Positions 9,412 through 18,250 of a stretch of 64,000 nt of DNA are shown piece after piece. Origin of the DNA: Gammaproteobacteria bacterium (GTDB lineage: Bacteria; Pseudomonadota; Gammaproteobacteria; SZUA-229); assembly GCA_026195255.1 (NCBI GenBank), contig JAPHSS010000014.1, forward strand, positions 117,262-181,261, read 5' to 3'. Numbering within the stretch: the first letter of the stretch is position 1; every line of letters starts with the position of its first letter. The translations under genes and the position numbers were made by a program. Below the pieces are notes generated by a model that saw only the letters and a program-made list of their open reading frames with translations, did no database searches and was not told the origin of the DNA.

Positions 9412-10442
9412 GGAATGTTCTTTGCTATATACGGACCAATAGTTGTTGTTATTTTCAATGGTAACTTTCGCCACGCTTTTATAGCGAGTGCAAATTTAGG
9501 GTTGTTTACATTTAATTGAGGTACTTCTTGCTGTTTATTCAAAATATACTGCCAATGTAATCGTTTGCCATATGCATTCCATTTCTTTTTGAATGTCTCA
9601 GCACCTGAGTCTGCAGTCGAGCGACCCAGGTGAAAATGATTATAACCATTCAGGCAAGCATGTTTTATCATTTCCCAATATAAAACATAATTAGGCTGAA
9701 TTTTACGAGTGTTTGGTATAGTCCCGGCCCACATACCTTCAACTGTATCTTTGTAGTAACCATTAAAAGCAGTAGCAACGGGAATGTCATCTTTATATGC
9801 CACAAAGATTAATGTTTCATCTGGAAATTGTTGCAAAATTTTCCTGAAATAAGATTTTCTGTATATTGGTGTACCTAGTGATTTCCAGCTTTGAGACATC
9901 AGCGAGTAAAAAGTATCAAGTAACTCTTCACGGCCATGTTTTACCGTGATATTTTCTTTATAAACCCGTCTAATGTTTGTTCTGTGTTTAGATTTAAAAG
10001 CATTCCATATTTCGTCAGGATCAGGTTTTAAATCCAGAGTCATGCTTATTTTATGATCAACCGTTGGCAGAGATTCTGATACTTTATCAATACCCCTGAT
10101 CTCTACATAGTCTGCTTCTACTTCACGCGCTATTGTTGTAGCTTCATCTAGTAGTAATTGACTAATTTCATCAGATATACTGCATATACTACCGAAGTTA
10201 ACAAAAGGCATTGATGTCATAATTTTTCCAAACAGAAGACTGTTTATAAAAACAACAGGGAAGACGCCTAATATCTCACCGTTTTTTTCAGCCCCTAAAT
10301 AATAACACTTGTGATTAAAACAGGACTCGTTAATCTGTTTCCAGTCAGACAGTTGATAAAAGTTGCTATCTGGCTGGTTATATAAAAATTTATCCCATTT
10401 GTCTAAGTCATTCCGGGTATAGCGTTCTATCCTTATAGTCAT
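9408..10442 (-). CDS. FemAB-family protein of XrtA/PEP-CTERM loci
   Basis: A 344-residue protein that closely fits the FemAB protein of exosortase-A systems (TIGR03019 type). Features are NFYQLSDWKQ, the KSKHRTNIRR helix, then HFHLGRSTADSGAETFKKKW and a C-terminal motif with LPL and IGPYIAKNIP. FemAB proteins transfer aminoacyl or acyl groups. It is the best evidence that this cluster is XrtA-like, although no exosortase is in the window. It is the first gene of the minus-strand run that ends with the ATP-grasp gene. The 159 bases upstream probably carry the promoter, but I see no convincing hexamers. Confidence 0.85.
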   Translation of the reverse strand: MTIRIERYTRNDLDKWDKFLYNQPDSNFYQLSDWKQINESCFNHKCYYLGAEKNGEILGVFPVVFINSLLFGKIMTSMPFVNFGSICSISDEISQLLLDEATTIAREVEADYVEIRGIDKVSESLPTVDHKISMTLDLKPDPDEIWNAFKSKHRTNIRRVYKENITVKHGREELLDTFYSLMSQSWKSLGTPIYRKSYFRKILQQFPDETLIFVAYKDDIPVATAFNGYYKDTVEGMWAGTIPNTRKIQPNYVLYWEMIKHACLNGYNHFHLGRSTADSGAETFKKKWNAYGKRLHWQYILNKQQEVPQLNVNNPKFALAIKAWRKLPLKITTTIGPYIAKNIP

Positions 10443-10581
10443 ATCTTATCCAGTGGTACTTCATTTATTTCATTTATATAATTATTCAATTCAGTAATAT
10501 ATTGATTTTGCAAAAGAATACTGAAGCTTATCATTTTTTTCAAATATCGCCAGCTTCGTTTGGGGTATTGTTTGAGTCAGG

Positions 10582-10682
10582 GAAATAGACCAGGTCACTG
10601 CTTATTTACACAATTTATTAGATCGAACGCTTGTAACATCCTGAGAGTTTACCGCAGTAATTGTGAAGAAATAGACCAGGTC
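10582..10682. repeat. 15-bp direct repeat at the end of the small FnIII lipoprotein gene
   Basis: The 15-mer GAAATAGACCAGGTC occurs exactly at 10582-10596 (just beyond the gene) and at 10668-10682 (inside it, encoding part of DLVYFF). The two copies are 86 bases apart. Read on the minus strand, the outer copy also encodes DLVYF followed by a short open stretch, so the tail of the gene looks like the relic of a partial tandem duplication. Confidence 0.6.
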
Positions 10683-10973
10683 TGGATCAAGAGAATCGAT
10701 CACGTATGTTGATATACCTGGAGTATCAAGGTGTACTGTCTCAGTCAGGTTATCTGACTGAGTTCCATAATAGATAATATAACCTGCCAGATCAGTTAGG
10801 CTAGATCCATCAGCATTTTGAGTTGGAGCTATCCATTGCAATGTTACGCTGTGATTACCGCCAATACATCCGCTGTCTTCGGGGGCTTCTGTAATTGTAG
10901 AGTTATCGCCGCAGGACAGCAAGAATCCGAACAATAATATATATAATCCTTTTAAGTACTGGTTATTAAGCAA
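10602..10973 (-). CDS. Small fibronectin-III-like lipoprotein
   Basis: A 123-residue protein. A signal sequence ends in the lipobox FLLSC, so Cys21 is the likely acylated residue. The rest is one FnIII-like domain with W-x-x-PT-x-N-x-DGS-x-LT and GYIIYYG, a variant common in gammaproteobacterial envelope proteins. The same motif forms the last domain of the lipoprotein at 11104-12111, so the two are paralogous at domain level. A role as a surface or outer-membrane adhesion module is inferred from the fold. The end may be recent in origin (see the 15-bp repeat). Confidence 0.8.
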   Translation of the reverse strand: MLNNQYLKGLYILLFGFLLSCGDNSTITEAPEDSGCIGGNHSVTLQWIAPTQNADGSSLTDLAGYIIYYGTQSDNLTETVHLDTPGISTYVIDSLDPDLVYFFTITAVNSQDVTSVRSNKLCK

Positions 10974-11103
10974 TCTAATTTCCTGCAGTTTCTATCGAAT
11001 AAGCCTGGTAACTGTTTAAGAGTAGAATTTTAGCATTAATATGATATAAACCTGTTATCAAATATATAAATATCAGTGATAACAGGTTTAATAAATTAAA
11101 TGA

Positions 11104-12111
11104 CTAGTTTATAACAGTTAATGTTTGATTTGAGAGACCGCTGATGTTTCCAGACTGGTCATAAACCTGAACTGCAAAGTACCAGTTGTTTGCACTCATC
11201 ACACCCGTAACGTATGAACAGGTCATAACAGGTATGCCGCAGGCATTATCAAAACTAGTTTGTGTGCATGAAATATTGCCTTCATTTAATGGTAAATCTA
11301 ATGAATTACTATATGTTGATGGCGAATTACCATATTTTAGAATATAACCTTCAATTGAAGTTAAACAGCTATCATCAGTGTTACGAGTAGGCTCTATCCA
11401 GCTAAGGGTAATGTTTCTTGAGCTCTGCACAGCTAATGTGCTCGCAATAAGTGCGTCACTATTAGAGAGGTTATTAGAGCTATCAAACGCCTGAATTTGG
11501 TATGAATAAGCCGTATCAGCATTAAGCCCTGTATCAATATATTGTGTATTTACTGTCGTTGCTATATGCGTGCCATTTCTATATACACGATAACCTGATA
11601 ATTCAACGTTATCAGTAGATGCATTCCACGAAATTGTCATCTGTGATGACTGCTCGTTTGAAGATGTGACATTAGCAGGGATAGTAGGGGCATCAATATC
11701 AGTTTCTACAGGTGTAGTTATTAGCAATGGCTCACTTGTGCTGGTATTATTTGCATCATCTTCTGCAACTATCAGGTATGTATAATGATTGTTGGCACTA
11801 ACCGTATCGTCTCTGAATGAATTGTGCTCAACAAATGCTAACTCAGCGCCATCACGAAAAATTCTATAGCCATTAACACGGATATTATCAATCGAAAGAT
11901 TCCAGGTTAAAGAAACTTCATTTGCCTTAGGCGCATAAACTAAACGTAACTTAGATGGCTGTGTTGGTGGAATTGCATCATTTATAGTGTTATTCAAATT
12001 ACTGGAAATATCACTGGTAATGTCTCCAGATTCTGAAGAACCTGTACATGCAGTGAGGAAGATTGGGAATATAGAAACTAATAAAAATCTATTTATATTG
12101 AGTGAAAACAT
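11104..12111 (-). CDS. Lipoprotein with three fibronectin-III-like domains
   Basis: A 335-residue protein when started at 12111, where GGAG lies 7 bases upstream of the ATG; a longer frame to 12138 lacks such a site. The lipobox FPIFLTACTG marks an outer-membrane lipoprotein. Two FnIII repeats follow (each with SWNxSTDNxxxxGYRxxRxG, about residues 50-135 and 145-230), then a distinct C-terminal domain with SWIEPTRNTDDSCLT and GYILKYG that matches the neighbouring small lipoprotein. Four cysteines occur in this last domain, probably as disulfides. The function is unknown; FnIII modules usually bind carbohydrate or protein at the surface. Confidence 0.82.
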   Translation of the reverse strand: MFSLNINRFLLVSIFPIFLTACTGSSESGDITSDISSNLNNTINDAIPPTQPSKLRLVYAPKANEVSLTWNLSIDNIRVNGYRIFRDGAELAFVEHNSFRDDTVSANNHYTYLIVAEDDANNTSTSEPLLITTPVETDIDAPTIPANVTSSNEQSSQMTISWNASTDNVELSGYRVYRNGTHIATTVNTQYIDTGLNADTAYSYQIQAFDSSNNLSNSDALIASTLAVQSSRNITLSWIEPTRNTDDSCLTSIEGYILKYGNSPSTYSNSLDLPLNEGNISCTQTSFDNACGIPVMTCSYVTGVMSANNWYFAVQVYDQSGNISGLSNQTLTVIN

Positions 12112-12138
12112 GATAGCTCCAAGTGAAATAATCACCAA

Positions 12139-12660
12139 CTTTGTAAAAATGCATTGTTAACTTATTGATTAGTCAGTTTTTTTTATTCATTTAATGCTAT
12201 TAGGCGAGTTGAATAATATTACGAAAGCTGCCTGATGAACTGTGTCTTAGTTCAAGCTTTTTATCCCCCATACGGGTGAGTATGAGAAGTGTGAAGTGTT
12301 TGGCATTGCCATTTATGATATTTAAAGGTGTAATCGTGAAAAATAATTGCATTTAAAACTAATTATTTTTGAAATAATCAATTAATTGATGTTTAAATCA
12401 ATTTAATATTTTGGAGGCGTGTTTTAGTAATTCATACAGAAATGAAATATTTAGAAAGATCAGTGTGTTATGTAAGATAAACGGTCGACAGGGATAGAAA
12501 ACAGAGCTATTTTGATAGTGGATCAGGGAACAAAATCAGAAATTAGTTATATTTGACTACTCTAGTCGCTATATAAGCCTAAATAGCAGGCAATAATAAG
12601 CTCAATAGATAGTTTAAAGGTACTTACAGAGTTAAAGTGTGCTGCACTGGACTCAGAGGG
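12139..12660. other. Gene-free 522-bp region with palindromes
   Basis: I see no credible gene here. It is AT-rich and contains a perfect 14-base palindrome, ATCAATTAATTGAT, at 12377-12390, and an 11-base one, TGGCATTGCCA, at 12301-12311. Both lie upstream of the lipoprotein gene at 11104-12111 and downstream of the lipoprotein gene at 12661-13596. They could be operator sites, but nothing else supports this. Confidence 0.35.
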
Positions 12661-13596
12661 TTATTGAACAAAACCAGGAGGCGGCCCCATAACACCGTTA
12701 CCAACGTACATATCCGAAATATCAGCATAAGATTCAGGATCAGCGCCCTCAACACCGTGTAGATAAGCAATGAACCTGAATTCATGTAATTCTCGATAAG
12801 TAGACTGGGCCGTATTTGATTGAGTCGTGGCTAGAGGAAATGAGTATACAGCGCCATCTCTAGTTGAGACACTTAAAATCACTATATCGTAAGTGGCATT
12901 GCTTGTAATTTCGTAGTAAACCCACTGATTCGCAAATGCTTCAAAATTAAATGCATGATCATCATTAAAATTGATAGGGTAATCCCGACCAAATGCATCT
13001 TTGCGACCATCATTATTTGGTGAAGAAGAGATTTGAGGTACATGATAAATGTCAGAATTATGAGCAGCACTTGTTATCATTTGAGGGCTATCACCGTGAA
13101 CGACAGTCGTGCCATCACCGATACGCATCATAACTATTTTATTGTCTGCATTTCTATTATCGTTACCTATAATAAAGGAATTAAAAAAGGTTGAACCAAA
13201 ACGTGCAATCCAGCCTATGCTCATTGTTGCACTTATATTATGTTGATTTAGAGGTAATAAAACTCCAGCATCATCTTGCTCATTAACACTCTGAATATCT
13301 CTAAGTTGGATGCGGATAAAATGATTATTATTCCAGGAGTCTAATCCACCATAACGGGTACTTGTGTGATTATTAGGAGCGTAAAGTGAAGCACTTCCAC
13401 CAGCTGCTTCTGGATCATTCCGGTCAGCGACAGAATCAAATGAATAACTAGAAACCACATTATCTTGAGATAAGGTGAAGTTAAGGGGTAAGTTGTCACC
13501 AAGATTAAGCCCTGAATTTATCTCACCTTCACAGGATGATAAGAGTAAAGTAGTAGCGCATATTGCCAGGGTCGGAATTAGAGATTTCATTATCAT
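12661..13596 (-). CDS. Lipoprotein of unknown function, LamG-like appearance
   Basis: A 311-residue protein. The signal sequence ends in the lipobox LLLSSC, with Cys at about residue 22. The mature part is rich in Asn, Asp and aromatic residues and has the alternating beta pattern of a concanavalin/LamG-like sandwich (SYSFDSVADR, HFIRIQLRDI, WVYYEITSNATYDIVILSVS, HEFRFIAYLHG). I do not recognise the family. It could bind or process polysaccharide, given the EPS cluster 2 kb away, but no catalytic motif is evident. The initiator could be the first or third codon (both Met). Confidence 0.7.
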   Translation of the reverse strand: MIMKSLIPTLAICATTLLLSSCEGEINSGLNLGDNLPLNFTLSQDNVVSSYSFDSVADRNDPEAAGGSASLYAPNNHTSTRYGGLDSWNNNHFIRIQLRDIQSVNEQDDAGVLLPLNQHNISATMSIGWIARFGSTFFNSFIIGNDNRNADNKIVMMRIGDGTTVVHGDSPQMITSAAHNSDIYHVPQISSSPNNDGRKDAFGRDYPINFNDDHAFNFEAFANQWVYYEITSNATYDIVILSVSTRDGAVYSFPLATTQSNTAQSTYRELHEFRFIAYLHGVEGADPESYADISDMYVGNGVMGPPPGFVQ

Positions 13597-13780
13597 TTGT
13601 ATCCACTTGGTTAAAGGCTATCAGATAAGTATAGTTAATTACCCGCTCATTTAAGCATCTTATATGTTTATAAATATACTATTTAACCGATGCTAAGCCA
13701 GCTCTAATCATAACAATGATTTTGATAGCTGGCAAAAAATATCCTGGTTAATCCCGTTATTGAGTTAATGCAGAGTAATT

Positions 13781-14473
13781 CTACATGGTTTTATATTCAG
13801 TGTTACTGGTGTCCTGTTCTTTGGATTTGATTTTATATGGAGTGGCTAATACAACCACCCCAACTAATGGGTGATCAATATAATGTACTTCTTTGCTGCG
13901 CATGCGGCGCTCGTTTACTACAGGTAACACTATGTTTTTAACATCTGTTATATCATTGCTTTGATTGGTTAGAGGTCTGATATATTGTAGATTTACATTG
14001 AAGTGTAAATAACGACTCATTACCAGTTTTACATTGCCTTTTACAAAAGATTCTTCTATTTGGGTTGTCTCAAGCGCTTCTGGTGTGTCTACACCGGGTT
14101 CGGCTTCTAATGTTGAGGTGTTGATTGAAATATTAAATGCATGTTCTCTATCCAGGCCGGTTTGTCTCCAGCGTTTATTAACGAGCACACGAAAATTTGA
14201 ATTATTTTGCAAACGCTCAAGGTTGCTGGCTAATTTGGCGCCTTCCCATACCAGTTGTTTATACTGCGGGTCTGGCTTAACTGATTTTGCTTCGATTTCT
14301 TTAGTATTTTTAAGCATGTCATTATAACTCCAGTCTTCAGAGCGTAAATAACGGCCTTGTACATCTTCAAAAATAATTAACTCTACTTCATAACCCGTTT
14401 CATTGGCATATACAGCAGATGATAGAGTCTGGAGTAATATTAAAATCAGTGTTCTGTTAATGAAAAGTCTCAT
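13781..14473 (-). CDS. csiV: CsiV-family periplasmic protein
   Basis: A 230-residue protein with a cleavable signal peptide ending SSAVYANE. The start YEVELIIFE is typical of the CsiV family, which in Vibrio binds peptidoglycan and supports the function of the D-amino-acid-tolerant cell wall synthase LpoA/PBP1a. Later the sequence has VKGNVKLVMSRYLHFNVNLQY and RRMRSKEVHYIDHPLVGVVV, both conserved in the family. The ATG overlaps the mfd stop by one base (TAATG), and csiV beside mfd is the standard gammaproteobacterial arrangement. Function here is by homology. Confidence 0.85.
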   Translation of the reverse strand: MRLFINRTLILILLQTLSSAVYANETGYEVELIIFEDVQGRYLRSEDWSYNDMLKNTKEIEAKSVKPDPQYKQLVWEGAKLASNLERLQNNSNFRVLVNKRWRQTGLDREHAFNISINTSTLEAEPGVDTPEALETTQIEESFVKGNVKLVMSRYLHFNVNLQYIRPLTNQSNDITDVKNIVLPVVNERRMRSKEVHYIDHPLVGVVVLATPYKIKSKEQDTSNTEYKTM

Positions 14474-17400
14474 TAAGCGGCTTCCTGTAACATAAGTGAA
14501 CCGAGTATATCTCTTAATATGCTTACGCGTTGTTCACTTTCTGTGGTTTCTTTATAAATAATTAAGGTATTGGTTCCGTTCAATTTATATACCTGTGGCT
14601 CAGATTGTATCAGCGAAATTAAGCTGGCGGGATTGATATTCGCATTCAGGTTAAAAATAATTCTAATCAGTGAATCTACGGCAGTAATCTTTTCAACACC
14701 AATGGCCTGGGTTAGAAGTTTGAGGGATGTCACATCAAACAGATTTTTTGCGTGTTCTGGCAATAAGCCAAATCGATCTATCAATTCAATTCTAATTTCA
14801 TCAAGTTCCTGCTGGCCAGGTGCGTTGGATATACGTTTATAAAGAATCAAACGGCTGTGAATATCATATATGTAATCATCTGGCAGCAGGGCAGGCACAC
14901 CCAGGTCAATTGTTGTGCCCTGATGTATAGGTTTATCAAGATCTGCAGGTTTACCAGATTTTAATGCTTTAACTGCTCTGTCTAACAACTCGGTGTATAA
15001 ACTGAAACCAATTTCATGTATCTGTCCGCTTTGATCATCACCCAGTAATTCTCCAGCACCGCGAATCTCAAGGTCATGGGTTGCCAATGTAAAACCAACC
15101 CCCAGGTCTTCCAGTGATTCAATGGCATCGAGGCGTTTAATGGCGTCTTTAGTCATTACATTTCTGGGCGGTGTAATTAGATAGGCGAATGCTCTGTGAT
15201 GTGAGCGACCAACACGTCCGCGTATCTGGTGTAACTGAGCCAGGCCGAGTTTATCCGCACGATTAATAATAATGGTGTTTGCAGTGGGTATATCTATACC
15301 ACTTTCGATAATCGTGGTGCTAACTAATATGTTAAATCGTTGGTGCACGAAGTCGAGCATAATGCGTTCAAGATCTCTCTCTCGCATCTGCCCATGAGCA
15401 AACTGTACATTTGCTTCAGGAATTAAATCTTCAAGTGTTTTGCACATTTTTTCGATTGATTTTACATCATTATGTAAAACATAAACCTGACCACCGCGTT
15501 TTATTTCACGCAAACAGGCTTCATGAACCTGTTGATCATTCCATTCAGATACAAATGTTTTAATTGCGTGACGTTGCGTTGGTGGTGACGCAATAATAGA
15601 TAGATCACGTAAACCAGCCAGTGACATATTTAATGTGCGAGGAATGGGTGTTGCAGTTAAGGTTAAAATATCAACTTCTGCTCGCAGATTTTTGAACTGT
15701 TCTTTATGTTTAACACCGAAGCGATGTTCTTCATCAATTATTAAGAGGCCTAAATTACCAAAACTAATGTCTTTCTGTAATAACTTATGTGTACCAATAA
15801 CGATATCAACCTTGCCATTTTTTAAATCCGCTATTACCTGATCCTGATGTTTTTTGGTGTTAAAGCGAGACAGGCTTTCAATTTTAAAGGGCCAGTCAGC
15901 AAATCGATCTTTAAAGTTCTGGAAATGTTGTTGAGCGAGCAGGGTCGTTGGCACCAAAATCGCAACCTGTTTATTTGCATTTGCAGCAACAAAAGTGGCA
16001 CGCATGGCGACTTCCGTTTTGCCAAAACCAACATCTCCACAAACAACTCTGTCCATGGCTTTAGCTTCTGAGAGGTCCTGTAATACGGCATCAATTGCAT
16101 TTTGTTGATCTTCAGTTTCTTCAAATGGAAAGGCTTCTGAAAACTGATTATATTCATCCATATTAATGTTATATGCCAGTCCACCTTTTGCGGCACGACG
16201 TGCATGTATGTCGAGAATCTCTACAGCAATATCATTAATTTTCTTAGCGGCTTTTTTACGTGCTTTTGCCCAGGCTTCTGTGCCCAGTTTATGTTGTGGT
16301 GCATGATCTGCATCGGCACCTGTGTAACGACTAATTAAATCTAATGAGGAAACAGGTACATATAATTTATCACCACCCGCATATTCTATGGTGAGAACTT
16401 CAGTTTCAATATCACCAACACTTAATTTCTGTAATCCGAGATAACGGCCCACACCATGCTCTTCGTGCACAACCGGTGAACCAATACTTAAATCTGTTAA
16501 GTTGCCAATTATGGCTTCGGCATCTCGAGTTCGTTTTCTTCTTCTGCGTTGTTGTTGTGCGCGCTCACCAAATACCTGTGCTTCTGATAATATGCAAACT
16601 TCCGGTTCAGTAATATTCAGGCCACGATCTATTGTCGCAACTGCCACACCCAGGTGATCACTTGACTCTGTAAATGCCAGCCAGCTTTCAAAAACTTTTG
16701 GAAATAATCGCTGGTCATGCAACATTTCAAGCAGCATTTCCCGGCGACCCGTTGATTCAGCAATTATTAATATTCGACCTTTATAACTCTTAATATATTT
16801 AGCGAGTCTAATTAGTGGAGTATCAGATTTGCTGGTAGAGATTAATTGTATCGGCGAACTAAAAGGCAGGTCTATTGCATTTTTACCAGGTAAGCTTTTT
16901 TGTGTTTGCATGTGAATTTGTGGAAACGACTGTATCGATTCCTGTAATTCATCAGCCTGTAAATACAGTATTTCTGGTTTTAAAATTGGCCGTTCAATAT
17001 CGTGGCGTCTTTCTTCATATCGTTCAGAAACATCTTTATTGAAGGTCTCTATGCTTTGTTTTAATTCAGCTGTAGAACAAATGATTGTATTACGCGGTAT
17101 GTAATTAAAGATTGTATTTAGTTCGTCAAAAAACAGTGGCAAATAATATTCAATGCCATTAGGAATAACTGCCTGTGAAATATCCTGATAAATTTTACTG
17201 GCGGTTGGGTCTCCTGTTAGTTTTTCACGATAACGGGTGCGAAACTGACTTATAGCGTCTTTATTAAAGGGGAATTCTCTGGCCGGTAGTATTTGAACAG
17301 ATTTAACGGATTCTAATGAGCGTTGTGTTTCCGGATCAAATTGACGAATTGTATCTATATCAGTATCAAATAAGTCAATTCTGAACGGTAAATCATGCCC

Positions 17401-17940
17401 CGATGGGTATAAATCAATGATTGAACCACGAACAGCAAATTCACCGTGTTCCATAACCTGTGATACGCACTGGTAACCATTTTGCTCAAGGTTAATACGA
17501 AATTTATCAAGATTTAAAGGCTGGTTCTGCTTTAGCATTAATACCTGAGACTTTATATATGACCTGGGTGGTAAACGCTGTAATAAGGTTGATACTGGTA
17601 ATATCAGGATGTCACCCGATTGCATATCTGATAATTGATATAATGTTGTGAGTCGTTGAGAAATAATATCCTGATGCGGTGAAAAAATATCGTAAGGTAA
17701 TGTTTCCCAGTCGGGTAATTCAAAAATACGGCTTTTGCCTGATACAAAGAAACTTAACTCATGTTGTAACAGTTGTGCCTGGTGCACATCTTCTGTAATA
17801 ACCGCAATTGGATTAGATTTTTTTGCGGCAAGGCTGGATAGTGCTAATGATTGGCTGCAACCATACATCTGGGCATATTCATTTAAAGATGCTTTTTCCG
17901 GTGCTTTAAAAAAGTTTAATTCAGTTAATGTAACAGGCAT
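14473..17940 (-). CDS. mfd: Transcription-repair coupling factor Mfd
   Basis: An 1155-residue protein of normal length. The N-terminal UvrB-like region (about 1-350) is followed by the RNA-polymerase-interacting CarD-like domain near residue 490 (PVVHEEHGVGRYLGL). The translocase has Walker A GDVGFGKTE, the DEEH box LLIIDEEHRFGVKHKEQ, TATPIPRTL, and the TRG/R-box region QLHQIRGRVGRSHHRAFAYL. The C-terminal TRCF domain completes it. Mfd displaces stalled RNA polymerase and recruits UvrA to lesions. No obvious ribosome site precedes the start. No motif is missing. Confidence 0.98.
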   Translation of the reverse strand: MPVTLTELNFFKAPEKASLNEYAQMYGCSQSLALSSLAAKKSNPIAVITEDVHQAQLLQHELSFFVSGKSRIFELPDWETLPYDIFSPHQDIISQRLTTLYQLSDMQSGDILILPVSTLLQRLPPRSYIKSQVLMLKQNQPLNLDKFRINLEQNGYQCVSQVMEHGEFAVRGSIIDLYPSGHDLPFRIDLFDTDIDTIRQFDPETQRSLESVKSVQILPAREFPFNKDAISQFRTRYREKLTGDPTASKIYQDISQAVIPNGIEYYLPLFFDELNTIFNYIPRNTIICSTAELKQSIETFNKDVSERYEERRHDIERPILKPEILYLQADELQESIQSFPQIHMQTQKSLPGKNAIDLPFSSPIQLISTSKSDTPLIRLAKYIKSYKGRILIIAESTGRREMLLEMLHDQRLFPKVFESWLAFTESSDHLGVAVATIDRGLNITEPEVCILSEAQVFGERAQQQRRRRKRTRDAEAIIGNLTDLSIGSPVVHEEHGVGRYLGLQKLSVGDIETEVLTIEYAGGDKLYVPVSSLDLISRYTGADADHAPQHKLGTEAWAKARKKAAKKINDIAVEILDIHARRAAKGGLAYNINMDEYNQFSEAFPFEETEDQQNAIDAVLQDLSEAKAMDRVVCGDVGFGKTEVAMRATFVAANANKQVAILVPTTLLAQQHFQNFKDRFADWPFKIESLSRFNTKKHQDQVIADLKNGKVDIVIGTHKLLQKDISFGNLGLLIIDEEHRFGVKHKEQFKNLRAEVDILTLTATPIPRTLNMSLAGLRDLSIIASPPTQRHAIKTFVSEWNDQQVHEACLREIKRGGQVYVLHNDVKSIEKMCKTLEDLIPEANVQFAHGQMRERDLERIMLDFVHQRFNILVSTTIIESGIDIPTANTIIINRADKLGLAQLHQIRGRVGRSHHRAFAYLITPPRNVMTKDAIKRLDAIESLEDLGVGFTLATHDLEIRGAGELLGDDQSGQIHEIGFSLYTELLDRAVKALKSGKPADLDKPIHQGTTIDLGVPALLPDDYIYDIHSRLILYKRISNAPGQQELDEIRIELIDRFGLLPEHAKNLFDVTSLKLLTQAIGVEKITAVDSLIRIIFNLNANINPASLISLIQSEPQVYKLNGTNTLIIYKETTESEQRVSILRDILGSLMLQEAA

Positions 17941-18250
17941 AAATCAGGGCTTGATGCTTTTAATTATATAAGGCGTGACATTATCCGTTAAAAGCAGAAT
18001 ATGTAAAGATTTAACTTATACACCAGATCAATAGTCATTAAATAACAACAAGTTACAAGATATACTTAATGTTAATAGTATTAAAGGTTATTAATGCATC
18101 TAAGCATCGAGCAGTATAACTATTGTTTGTTTTACAGTTTATGCAGGCTGATTCAATTAAAGTTTTATTAATTAAGCTTTTTTAACTATCTCTTTTTTAT
18201 TATGAAGTTATTATACGTTTCTTAATTAATGAGAAAAATATCATCCAATA
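17941..18250. other. Divergent intergenic region, mfd / MFS transporter
   Basis: This is a 310-base AT-rich gap between two divergently read genes, so it must hold both promoters. I see no conserved RNA, no repeat and no clear -35/-10 pair. Confidence 0.4.
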
